A program made the position numbers and the translations under genes. The notes beneath the pieces were generated by a model. That model had not been told where the DNA came from. It made no database searches and saw nothing but the letters and a program-made list of their open reading frames with translations. Below, one piece after another: positions 6,990 to 14,978 of a stretch of 55,358 nucleotides of DNA; the stretch's first letter is position 1, and each line of letters opens with the position of its first letter. Origin of the DNA: Propionispora hippei DSM 15287 (GTDB taxonomy: Bacteria > Bacillota > Negativicutes > Propionisporales > Propionisporaceae); assembly GCF_900141835.1 (NCBI RefSeq), contig NZ_FQZD01000027.1:1-55358 (forward strand), given 5' to 3'.

Positions 6990-7007
6990 AAGTAGCTTAA
7001 ATTGAAA

Positions 7008-7110
7008 AAGCCTTCTCGCAAGCAGACCGTAAGGGGATAATCCCGTCTCAAAAACACGGAAACAGGCTCTTGTTTCACTTTGCAAGAGCTGTTCTGGCTT
7101 TCTTAGAAGG
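7008..7110 (+). promoter_or_regulatory. structured spacer, terminator and/or leader of the LysE gene
   Basis: AGCCT (about 7009) pairs with AGGCT (about 7064), enclosing AGAC/GTCT around GGGATAATCCC-type pairing. A second hairpin, GCTCTTG/CAAGAGC (about 7066-7089), follows. The second hairpin could end the nicO transcript. The first, more complex fold looks more elaborate than a plain terminator. I could not match it to a known riboswitch. Confidence 0.35.
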
Positions 7111-7204
7111 GATAAATGGGCAAGCAAATGCTGCAATAATATACTATACCGATTCATTTTCCTGATGTAATATTCATGATAACAACCTGTAAGGAGCTTG
7201 TGTC

Positions 7205-7801
7205 ATGAATATTACATCCTTTTTAATATATTGCGTTATCGTAACGTTTACACCGGGGCCGACCAATATTGTTATATTGTCTACGGTGCATGGTTGCGGA
7301 GTAAAAAAGGCGATGGAATATACCTATGGAGCAACGCTTGCCTTTGGCGCCTTACTGGCCGGTTCTGCTATATTAAATACCATGCTCGCGGCGGTAATAC
7401 CTAAGGTTTTACTGATCATGCAGAGCATGGGGACTTTTTATATTTTGTATTTGGCTTATCAGATATACAAAATGGATACAGCAGGATCAACGGCAAGGCA
7501 AGCTGCCACCTTCCGGTCAGGATTTATTATGCAGTTTGTAAATCCCAAGGTGGTGTTGTTTACCATGACGGTCATCCCGGGTTTTGTTATGCCATATTAC
7601 ACAGAACCGCAGCTACTATCAATATTTGTTGCAGTAATTACCGTTATTGGTTTTTTAGCCTTTGTCACCTGGGTGCTTTTTGGGGCGATTTTTAAAGAGT
7701 TTTTGATAAGGCATCAGAAGCCGGTTAATATCAGTATGGCCCTGTTTTTAATCTATTCTGCTATAATGGGGTCAGGACTAGTTGAGCTTGTTGGGAGATG
7801 A
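7205..7801 (+). CDS. LysE/RhtB family amino-acid exporter
   Basis: The 198-residue integral membrane protein has about six hydrophobic segments. It shows the LysE family start (FLIYCVIVTFTPGPTNIVIL, with the conserved TPGP) and the GATLAFG and FVNPKVVLF segments. Members export amino acids or analogues. AAGGAGC precedes the ATG. The last codons overlap the start of an AraC regulator (ATGA overlap), so the two are co-transcribed and the regulator probably controls the exporter. The substrate is not predictable. Confidence 0.87.
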   Translation: MNITSFLIYCVIVTFTPGPTNIVILSTVHGCGVKKAMEYTYGATLAFGALLAGSAILNTMLAAVIPKVLLIMQSMGTFYILYLAYQIYKMDTAGSTARQAATFRSGFIMQFVNPKVVLFTMTVIPGFVMPYYTEPQLLSIFVAVITVIGFLAFVTWVLFGAIFKEFLIRHQKPVNISMALFLIYSAIMGSGLVELVGR

Positions 7802-8583
7802 CCGATATGGAAAAGTTCATATATAAAAAATCATCCGAGGTTACGGCGCTATCAGCGAGCTTTACCGATTTCACCTATAAAAAGCATTGCCATGAAGAAT
7901 ATGCCTTGGGTGTAACCTTGCGCGGCATTCAACAATATAATTTAGACGGTAGTTTTCAGTCGTCCTATGAGAGTGGGGTTATGCTGTTTAATCCTGAACA
8001 GATTCATGACGGGAGAGCCCATGACCGTACGGGAATTGATTATGTTATGCTGTATATTGAACCGAGACTGTTTTTAGATATCCTGGGGAAAAAGGAGCTA
8101 GTCCGGTTTGCCTCTCCCATTGTCTATCATCAAGCTCTGCGGAATAGTATTTTAAAGCTTTCCCGCGCCATTCTAAGTGAGGGCGAGGAAGCTTTGTGCA
8201 GTGAATTGCTCCTGTCTCTGGTAGATAACTTTAATCGGATTAAGCTTTATACTGACTGCCGAAAAGATAGTAAGCTAATTAAAAAAGCAAAGGAAATGAT
8301 TTATTCTAAATTAGCAGATGTATTGAGCCTTGATGAAATTTCCCAAGAGCTTGCTATGTCAAAGTTTCAGTTTATCCGGTTATTTAAAGCGAATACGGGA
8401 ATCTCACCCTATCAATTTTTTATATTTAGCAAGGTCAATCGTGCCAAGCAATTACTGGAGAAAAACAAAGATATTTATTCAGCCATCGCAGAATGTGGCT
8501 TTGTCGATTTATCTCATTTAAATAAGCATTTCAAAAAGATTTATGGCATAACGGCATTTGAGTATAAAGCCCATTTAAATTAG
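7798..8583 (+). CDS. AraC family transcriptional regulator
   Basis: The 261-residue protein has an N-terminal cupin-like sensing domain (HCHEEYALGVTLRG, residues about 30-110) and a C-terminal pair of helix-turn-helix motifs (LSLDEISQELAMSKFQFIRLFK and IYSAIAECGFVDLSHLNKHFKK). It closes with the AraC signature ending in YGITAFEYK. It overlaps the LysE gene by four bases; a second in-frame ATG lies three codons on. This resembles regulators of amino-acid exporters that sense the exported molecule, which is inference. Confidence 0.87.
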   Translation: MTDMEKFIYKKSSEVTALSASFTDFTYKKHCHEEYALGVTLRGIQQYNLDGSFQSSYESGVMLFNPEQIHDGRAHDRTGIDYVMLYIEPRLFLDILGKKELVRFASPIVYHQALRNSILKLSRAILSEGEEALCSELLLSLVDNFNRIKLYTDCRKDSKLIKKAKEMIYSKLADVLSLDEISQELAMSKFQFIRLFKANTGISPYQFFIFSKVNRAKQLLEKNKDIYSAIAECGFVDLSHLNKHFKKIYGITAFEYKAHLN

Positions 8584-8650
8584 TGTAAATTATTGATTTC
8601 CCGGCTATCACTTTACTGATGATTAGAAAAACATAAATAATAGTATATTT

Positions 8651-8682
8651 AATCCTCTTTGTAGAGTTTGGCAAAGGGGATT
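8651..8682 (+). terminator. terminator after the LysE-AraC pair
   Basis: AATCCTCTTTG (8651-8661) pairs with CAAAGGGGATT (8672-8682), including one G·T, followed by ATTTTATTT. Confidence 0.75.
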
Positions 8683-8840
8683 ATTTTATTTCAGGCATAT
8701 TTGATGGAAGGGTTTCATGCCGGAAAGAACTTAATTTATATAGCCGATACTTTTGCTCTGACTAGAAGCTAAAATATGTAATATACTAAGGATAGATCAA
8801 TCAGCATAGCCGGTTAAAAATCGCGTAAAGGTGGTTGGGT

Positions 8841-11468
8841 ATGAAGCCATATGTACTTTTTTTTCATCAAATAGATGCCTCAAGTCTTAGCTATGTTGGC
8901 GGAAAGGGGGCTAACCTGGGTGAGATGACGCAGGCCGGCTTTCCTGTACCCGGCGGATTCTGTATAACGACCTTTGCCTATAAAGACTTTATAGAAACCA
9001 GTATGGAAATGGCAGCTTTTTTTACTGTGCTAGACCAAATTGAACTGGCCGACTTAGAGCAAGTGAGAGTAATCGCTCAGCAGATAAGGACCCATATAGA
9101 GCAAATACCTATCCCGCTTTCGATTAAGACTGCTATTATTCAGGCCTGGACAAAACAGGGAGCGGAAAATTTTTACGCCGTCAGGTCCAGCGCAACGGCA
9201 GAAGACTTACCTGGCGCATCCTTTGCCGGTCAGCAGGATACTTATCTAAACGTGAAAGGTCAGGAAGAACTGCTGCGGCACGTCAGAAAATGCTGGGCCT
9301 CGCTGTTTACGGACCGCGCCATCGTGTATCGAGCCAAGAATGGTTTTGACCACCGGAACATCTATCTGTCTGTAGTCGTTCAGCAACTGATACGCCCCGA
9401 TACGGCTGGCATCATGTTCACCGCCGACCCGGTAAATGGTAATCGCACGGTTGTTTCCATTGATGCCAGTTTTGGTTTAGGTGAAGCACTTGTCTCGGGG
9501 CAGGTGTCTGCTGATTTATATAAAGTAAAAAACAGTCATATTGTCAGTAAGAAGCTAGCGAAAAAGAAATTAGCCATTTATGCATTACCGGAAGGCGGTA
9601 CGGTCACCAAGGAGATTCCGCCGGAACAACAGGAACGGCAAGCTCTCAGTGACAGGCAAATCAGTGAGCTGGCGGTGCTCGGCAAAAAGATTGAGCAACA
9701 CTATGGCGTACCTCAGGATATTGAATTTTGTGTGGCAGAGGATGAAATATATATTGTCCAGAGCCGGCCGATTACCACCCTTTATCCCCGGCCGGATATG
9801 CCGCAGCGGCCTTTGCGGGTGTTGCTGTCTTTTGGCCATATTCAAATGGCAACGAATGCAATGAAGCCATTGGGCTTATCGGTATTACAGCATATATTTC
9901 CGGCAAGTGTCTTTACCCTTGCCGGGGGAAGGGTGTTTATTGATCTTACGGATATTTTGCATAATCCGATAGCCCGTAAGATTGTTCCGTCAGTGCTTAA
10001 AAATGTAGACGAAAGCATGAGCCGGGCTGTGGCAGCGGTCACTTCGCGTCCGGACTTTCTTGAGGAAAGCCACTCTTCTCATAATACAGCATTCTCGTCC
10101 GTTAGAAAAATTGCAGTTCCTATCTTAAGGAAGGGATGGAAAGTTCTTCGTTCCGGTAACCTGGAACATGTTCTGGACGAGGTAGCAATATATACCCGGG
10201 AACACCAAAAGGGGATACAACAAGCACTTAATGGAAAACAGGGGGCCGAACGGATCATCATTGTTCAAAAGCAATTGAAAACTCTTTTACTCGATATTCT
10301 ACATAACCTGATTCCTTATGTCTTTCCCGGCATCATATCCGTTTTTATGCTGAAAAAGGCAATTACTCATCGTTTGGGCCATGATGATGAGATTAGTAAA
10401 TTGAATAAGTCACTTCCCCACAATGTGACAAGTGAGATGGGGCTGGAGCTGGGCGATCTTGCCGATCTGCTGAGGGAACTGCCGGCGGTCCGGGAATATC
10501 TCAAAAAAGCTAATGATCAAACCTTTTATTCCGGACTTGACGGTATAGAGGGTGGCGAAACCTTTAGACGTGCTTTTGCCGAGTTCATGGACAAGTACGG
10601 GATGAGGTGTCCCGGTGAGATTGATATGACCGTCACACGCTGGTATGAAGCGCCTACAAGGTTAATCTCCGCATTGTTCAGTCATCTGCAAAGTCTGCGG
10701 GCCGGCGAACATCGGCTGCGATTTGCCGAAGGACAAAAGGAAGCCGAGGCAGCGATGCATACTGTGTTAGACTCGGTAAAGGGGAAATATTTTAGAAGTA
10801 AAATCATTAAACGGCTGATTGCTGTTTACCGTCAGTTAGGCGGACTGCGTGAGCAACATAAGTATATCCTCATTGCCGTGATGGGTGAATGCAAAAAAGC
10901 CATTATGGAGGAAGCTGATCTCCTTGTGCAGCGAGGCATACTGCGGGAAAGCCAGGACGTATGCTTCCTGACACTGGATGAACTGGTTAATCTTTTGCAG
11001 CACAATTATGCGGGAAATGTTGATGACCTGATTGCTAAGCGCAAGGAAGAACACGAGCGGTATCAAAAATTGAAGCCGCCGCGAGTCATGACAAGCGAGG
11101 GCGAAATTGTTATTGTTCCTCTTAACAAAAAAAATGTCGCAGCCGGAATGATCGTCGGCAGTCCTGTTTCCGCAGGAGTGGTGGAAGGGATTGCCCGCGT
11201 TATCCTTAGGCCGGAGAGTGCTATTTTGAGGGAAGGGGAAATTCTGGTGGCACCCCATACTGACCCAGGCTGGACCCCGCTCTTTCAATCTGCCGTTGCG
11301 GTTATAACCGAAGTCGGCGGCTTAATGACCCATGGGGCGGTGGTTGCCCGCGAATATGGCATTCCCGCGGTAGTAGGTGTTGATGATGCCACAACCTTAA
11401 TTAAAGATGGAGAAAAAATAAGGGTTAACGGAGATTTGGGTTACATTGAAATTCTAGGGAACCGCTGA
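8841..11468 (+). CDS. rifampicin-phosphotransferase-like dikinase (PEP-synthase fold)
   Basis: The 875-residue protein has an N-terminal PPDK/PEP-synthase ATP-grasp domain (GGKGANLGEM near 20; AVRSSATAEDLPGASFAG near 113-130; IVQSRPITTLYP near 315). A long middle region begins LLSFGHIQMATNAMKPLGLS. The swivelling phosphohistidine domain is at the very C-terminus (GGLMTHGAVVARE, His near 831). PEP synthase itself has the His domain in the middle and a C-terminal barrel, which is absent here. The order seen matches Rph/YvkC proteins; Rph uses ATP to phosphorylate rifamycins and inactivates them. Whether this one acts on rifampicin or another substrate is unknown. The ATG is preceded by AAAGGTGG at six bases, better than the TTG two codons earlier. 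Confidence 0.8.
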   Translation: MKPYVLFFHQIDASSLSYVGGKGANLGEMTQAGFPVPGGFCITTFAYKDFIETSMEMAAFFTVLDQIELADLEQVRVIAQQIRTHIEQIPIPLSIKTAIIQAWTKQGAENFYAVRSSATAEDLPGASFAGQQDTYLNVKGQEELLRHVRKCWASLFTDRAIVYRAKNGFDHRNIYLSVVVQQLIRPDTAGIMFTADPVNGNRTVVSIDASFGLGEALVSGQVSADLYKVKNSHIVSKKLAKKKLAIYALPEGGTVTKEIPPEQQERQALSDRQISELAVLGKKIEQHYGVPQDIEFCVAEDEIYIVQSRPITTLYPRPDMPQRPLRVLLSFGHIQMATNAMKPLGLSVLQHIFPASVFTLAGGRVFIDLTDILHNPIARKIVPSVLKNVDESMSRAVAAVTSRPDFLEESHSSHNTAFSSVRKIAVPILRKGWKVLRSGNLEHVLDEVAIYTREHQKGIQQALNGKQGAERIIIVQKQLKTLLLDILHNLIPYVFPGIISVFMLKKAITHRLGHDDEISKLNKSLPHNVTSEMGLELGDLADLLRELPAVREYLKKANDQTFYSGLDGIEGGETFRRAFAEFMDKYGMRCPGEIDMTVTRWYEAPTRLISALFSHLQSLRAGEHRLRFAEGQKEAEAAMHTVLDSVKGKYFRSKIIKRLIAVYRQLGGLREQHKYILIAVMGECKKAIMEEADLLVQRGILRESQDVCFLTLDELVNLLQHNYAGNVDDLIAKRKEEHERYQKLKPPRVMTSEGEIVIVPLNKKNVAAGMIVGSPVSAGVVEGIARVILRPESAILREGEILVAPHTDPGWTPLFQSAVAVITEVGGLMTHGAVVAREYGIPAVVGVDDATTLIKDGEKIRVNGDLGYIEILGNR

Positions 11469-11627
11469 TTTAATGAGCCCGCAGGTCTGACAAGGGACTT
11501 TGGCTGGCAAGGAAGTAAAACCGCAGGAATAGTAGCCCTATTCAAAAAATGACCCTCCCTGGTTCCCCCGGTTAGAGGAAATCAAATAACCGGCGTATAA
11601 ATCTATTGGATAGATTTTAAAAGGAGG

Positions 11628-12188
11628 GTGATTGCTATTCACACAGTGAAAATAGTTGCCATGGGTGATTCAGTAACCTATGGTTTTCCCTATATGCCGG
11701 AGCAATCGTGGCTTTACTTTGCGGCTAAGGAACTGGCAATAGAACAGGTCAACAGCGGAAGTAACGGCGATACCACCAGCGGTATGCTCAGTCGCTTTAC
11801 CCGCGATGTATGCAGACACAAGCCATCTCATGTCATCATCATGGGCGGAACGAATGACGCTTATGAAGGCCTGGAGGTCAGCCAGGTTGTTGGCAATATC
11901 AACAAGATGGTACAACTGGCTAGAGACAATCAGATTACTCCGATAATTGGTCTCCCGATACCGTGCAATGACTGGTCGGCTGAAATCTTGTTAGGGGAAT
12001 ACAGAGAAGCTATGCAGGAGTATGCTGTTAACAATGGCCTGATATATATTGACTTCTATGCAGCCCTGGTTGATGAAGAGACTGCCGAAATAAAGTCCGG
12101 ACTGCATTGTGACGGTGTGCATCCCAATGAGGCCGGTTACGGGGTTATGGCTGACATCGCTTTTAGGGCACTTCAGAAATTGTTATAA
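11628..12188 (+). CDS. SGNH/GDSL-type esterase
   Basis: The protein of about 186 residues has the four SGNH blocks: GDSVTYG (nucleophile Ser), NSGSNGDTTSG (Gly), GGTNDAYEG (Asn) and DGVHPNEAGY (Asp/His). It has no signal peptide, so it acts in the cytoplasm as a small esterase, thioesterase or acyl hydrolase, like TesA relatives. The start is uncertain: the GTG at 11628 overlaps the AAGGAGGG ribosome binding site itself. A non-standard ATT at 11637 would be correctly spaced, and a GTG at 11646 is rather far. The frame is not in doubt. Confidence 0.82.
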   Translation: MIAIHTVKIVAMGDSVTYGFPYMPEQSWLYFAAKELAIEQVNSGSNGDTTSGMLSRFTRDVCRHKPSHVIIMGGTNDAYEGLEVSQVVGNINKMVQLARDNQITPIIGLPIPCNDWSAEILLGEYREAMQEYAVNNGLIYIDFYAALVDEETAEIKSGLHCDGVHPNEAGYGVMADIAFRALQKLL

Positions 12189-12243
12189 CAGCTATGGTGC
12201 ATGGTACTGTGAAAAACGGTGTGGGCAATAGATACATACATCC

Positions 12244-12273
12244 GGCAAGGCTTCAGAATTCCTGAACCTTGCC
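12244..12273 (+). terminator. terminator after the esterase gene
   Basis: GGCAAGG-CTTCAG pairs with CTGAA-CCTTGCC, then ATTTTG. It is a diverged relative of the hairpins at 2845 and 4518 (core GGCAAGG...CCTTGCC with a TCAG/CTGA inner stem). Confidence 0.7.
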
Positions 12274-12339
12274 ATTTTGCGGTTTAAATAGGGTATATAG
12301 TTAGAGGAGATTTTTTTTATTGTAGAAAGCAGGAAATTC

Positions 12340-12367
12340 TTGACACATTTAAAAAGGACGATAATAA
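12340..12367 (+). promoter_or_regulatory. promoter of the DUF318 permease operon
   Basis: TTGACA (12340-12345) is followed after 16 bases by TAATAA (12362-12367), about 40 bases upstream of the start codon. No clear Zur-type palindrome was recognised beside it. Confidence 0.6.
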
Positions 12368-12409
12368 TTAGTTGTGTTACTTGCTTACCATCTAAGGAGC
12401 TAAACTAAT

Positions 12410-13324
12410 ATGTGGCAAAATCTTTCCAATTTCAAAGTCATCTTTTTAGGTATTCTCCTCGACGCATTACCTTTTATCTTAGTTAGCGTACTTGTTTCTT
12501 CTATTCTGCACAATTTTATTTCGGAAAAAATAATTCAAGAGTCATTGCCTAAAAAGAAGAGCTACAATATTTTGCTGGCCTGCTGTTTGGGCCTCATCTT
12601 TCCGGCCTGTGACTGCGGCATGGTGCCGATTGTCCGGCGGTTAGTGCAGAAAGGAGTACCGCTTTACTCGGCCATCGCCTTTTTATTATCCGCCCCGATT
12701 ATCAATCCGGTTGTGGCATTTTCTACATTTTACGCGTTTAACAGTTTGGAAATAGCCTTTTTTCGATTATTCATCGCCTTTTTGGTAGCTTCCGGGACAA
12801 GCTTGCTCATTGACCGATTGTTTAAACAAGTCCCGTTAAACAGTGAAAACCCGGCGATTAGTCACGGTTGTGAATGCCATTCCCATGATCATAATCATCA
12901 AAAAGCTTGGAAAGAAAAGTTACTCAGTGTGGTAGATGACGCTTGCAGTGAATTTTTTGAAATGGGTAAATTCTTGATTTTTGGGTCGGCCATTGGCGCG
13001 GCGGTACAAACCTTTCTGCCGCGGGAATTTTTGCTGGCCATTGGCCACTCACCGTTATTATCCGTTGTGGTGATGGTCCTGTTTGCCTTTACCATTTCCG
13101 TTTGTTCATCAGCCGATGCTTTTATTGCCTCTTCCTTTATCAGCAGTTTTTCCACCCAGTCTTTACTTGCCTTCATGGTCTTTGGTCCGATGATTGATAT
13201 AAAAAACTTGTTTATGCTGCTTCATACGTTTCCCTTACGGTTTGTCATCACCTTAATTACCATTGTTGTATTTCTTTGTTTATTAGGCAGTTATATCTAT
13301 CCGATAGCAACTTTTGAGTTTTGA
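12410..13324 (+). CDS. DUF318 family permease with His/Cys-rich loop
   Basis: The 304-residue membrane protein is of the DUF318 (YcgR/ArsP-related) permease family. It has two sets of about four helices, each with a conserved short motif (FPACDCGMVPIVRR with a C-x-C, and ...VCSSADAFIASSF). Between them is a cytosolic or extracellular loop, HGCECHSHDHNHQK (residues about 146-159), packed with Cys and His, which looks like a soft-metal binding site. The partner TIGR03943 protein follows. Homologous pairs in Firmicutes are often zinc-regulated, so a role in zinc homeostasis is plausible; arsenic resistance is an alternative for this family. Confidence 0.82.
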   Translation: MWQNLSNFKVIFLGILLDALPFILVSVLVSSILHNFISEKIIQESLPKKKSYNILLACCLGLIFPACDCGMVPIVRRLVQKGVPLYSAIAFLLSAPIINPVVAFSTFYAFNSLEIAFFRLFIAFLVASGTSLLIDRLFKQVPLNSENPAISHGCECHSHDHNHQKAWKEKLLSVVDDACSEFFEMGKFLIFGSAIGAAVQTFLPREFLLAIGHSPLLSVVVMVLFAFTISVCSSADAFIASSFISSFSTQSLLAFMVFGPMIDIKNLFMLLHTFPLRFVITLITIVVFLCLLGSYIYPIATFEF

Positions 13325-13340
13325 AACGGGGTTATACGAT

Positions 13341-14087
13341 ATGTCATCTGCGGTCAGGGATCTAATGATCAGAGTCGCTATATTACTGGGGTTTTTTGTT
13401 TTCTTATATAAGCTTGTCTACACAAATGAAATCATACTATATATTCATCCCCGCTTTACCGGCTTTATCGAGAGTGCCTGTGCTTTATTTTTCCTCATGC
13501 TGTTGAGGCAGTGCTGGAAATTCAAAAAAACAAAAGAGCTTCGCGAAAGCCACTCTTGTTTTCATGACAAGATTCTGAACTATTTGCCCTTCATCCTTAC
13601 GCTGTTGGTTGCTTTCCTGCTGCCTAACGCTGATCTTAATGCCAATATGGTCAATAACCGGGGTCTGAACAGTAACCTTACCAATAAATCTTCCAGCGAG
13701 GAGTATCGCAATGAGCTGCAGCAGGCAACCTTTGTTAAAATAACCGATAGTAATTTCCTTGGCGTTCTTAGAGAACTTACCTATCATCCGGAGGAAAACA
13801 CCGGAAAAAGTATAGAACTAAAGGGCTTTGCCTATAAAAGCAATGACGAATTGCCTGGCAGTACATCCTTAGTTAGATATGTGGTCGGCTGCTGCGCGGC
13901 TGATGCCTATCCTTACGGTATTATCTGTGAAACAGAGGAGCCCGATAGCCTTACGGAAGGTGCCTGGTATGAAGTGCAAGGCACTCTGCAAACCAGGCAG
14001 GTAAACGGCAGGAATATTCCCGTTATCCATGTCACCTGGGTTGCGGCGATTGACCGGCCAGCCTGTCCGTACATTTTCCCCAATTAA
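13341..14087 (+). CDS. TIGR03943 family permease subunit
   Basis: The 248-residue protein has two N-terminal membrane helices (AILLGFFVFLYKLVY; ACALFFLMLL), a third near residue 90 (ILTLLVAFLLP) and a soluble C-terminal domain. That domain has the family motif VRYVVGCCAADAYPYG with its paired Cys, and ends in a beta-rich OB-like segment (YEVQGTLQ...IPVIHVTWV). It always accompanies a DUF318 permease, here 16 bases upstream. The ATG was preferred over a TTG 27 bases earlier, which overlaps the permease gene and has no ribosome binding site. The two probably form one transporter. Confidence 0.8.
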   Translation: MSSAVRDLMIRVAILLGFFVFLYKLVYTNEIILYIHPRFTGFIESACALFFLMLLRQCWKFKKTKELRESHSCFHDKILNYLPFILTLLVAFLLPNADLNANMVNNRGLNSNLTNKSSSEEYRNELQQATFVKITDSNFLGVLRELTYHPEENTGKSIELKGFAYKSNDELPGSTSLVRYVVGCCAADAYPYGIICETEEPDSLTEGAWYEVQGTLQTRQVNGRNIPVIHVTWVAAIDRPACPYIFPN

Positions 14088-14203
14088 AGAAAAAGCGGCC
14101 TCTCGGGGCTATCGAATTGTCTATATTGGCAGCTTTTTTACGCTCTCAAGCAAGAGGCTTGTCTTGGGCCGATATAAGTAAATTAGTAAAGAGGAGGACG
14201 GCC

Positions 14204-14758
14204 ATGGCAATGCAAGAGGTCAAAGAAATGCTCCGTAAAATCTTAACTTTAGAACTGGCAGCTTTGGTTTTGGTGATCATTAGTTTTGATTTAGCTATGT
14301 TTGCTTATCCGTCGCTTCCCAATGTTTTCCCGATTCACTTTGACTTTTCCGGTACTCCGAATGGCTGGAGTAGAAAATCGTGGTTTGCTGTGCTCGCCTT
14401 GCCTTTAACCCAGTTAGGATTATTTATTTTTGTGACTATTTTGACCTGGTGGTGTGTCAATTCAAAACGGGCACTGGCATATCTTAATTTGCCGAAAGTC
14501 GATAGGAACAGAGTATTGCAACTGCCGGATGAAAAACAAGAAAAAATTAGACTGCTTAGTACTATTTCTATTAACGTGATCAATTTTTTTACCTTGCTCT
14601 TTTCTACTATTATCAACTATCAAATACTTCAGGCTGGAATAGCGGGAAGAAGTCCCTCCATGTTCTGGACCTTTATGGCTGTGATATTTTGTTTTGTAGG
14701 CGGTTTTATTTTCGTGAGAAAAATCGTTTCGGCAGTAGAAGATATAGTAAATTTGTGA
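14204..14758 (+). CDS. DUF1648 domain membrane protein
   Basis: The protein of about 184 residues has four membrane helices. The DUF1648 signature lies after the first helix: LPNVFPIHFDFSGTPNGWSR, the P-x-H-[FW]-x-x-x-G-x-x-x-x-[WY] pattern. DUF1648 is found in SdpI-type immunity proteins and in small regulators of unknown role. No toxin partner is adjacent, so immunity is not supported. GAGGAGG before the ATG at 14204 sets the start; the same frame is open 29 codons further upstream without such a signal. Confidence 0.75.
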   Translation: MAMQEVKEMLRKILTLELAALVLVIISFDLAMFAYPSLPNVFPIHFDFSGTPNGWSRKSWFAVLALPLTQLGLFIFVTILTWWCVNSKRALAYLNLPKVDRNRVLQLPDEKQEKIRLLSTISINVINFFTLLFSTIINYQILQAGIAGRSPSMFWTFMAVIFCFVGGFIFVRKIVSAVEDIVNL

Positions 14759-14800
14759 GCGTGTTCTCATTGTGTTTAGTGAATAAGTAGTGGTGCCAAT

Positions 14801-14968
14801 ATGAATTCTGAGGCCAGCAGCCTTACCCGGTCTTAAGATAAAAGCTATGAACGAATTTTATCAAGGCAAGCAGAGTATACGAACTTTTCCAGTGGTAATA
14901 TCCATCAGCTTATGGTATTATTCGGAAAAGAAGCAGGTTACGAGGCACAGGTGCAAGTAGATGACTGA
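14801..14968 (+). pseudogene. possible decayed small gene with an in-frame stop
   Basis: From the ATG at 14801 the frame reads MNSEASSLTRS, a TAA, and then 43 more codons (DKSYERILSRQAEYTNFSSG to QVQVDD) before TGA at 14966-14968. The second part has ordinary protein-like composition. It ends 10 bases before the diguanylate cyclase start. It may be a broken short gene or chance; I recognise no family. Confidence 0.2.
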
Positions 14969-14978
14969 GGTGAGCTAG

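Noticed and set aside
7008-7110. Lysine or cobalamin riboswitch in front of LysE or after nicO
   Set aside because: The conserved core boxes of both classes, such as GCCACTG for cobalamin, are absent.
8841-11468. Annotation as PEP synthase or pyruvate phosphate dikinase
   Set aside because: The phosphohistidine domain is C-terminal and the PEP/pyruvate barrel is absent, so the domain order is that of Rph-like enzymes.
14204-14758. SdpI-type toxin immunity protein
   Set aside because: Only the DUF1648 motif is shared; no SdpC-like toxin or export genes lie nearby.
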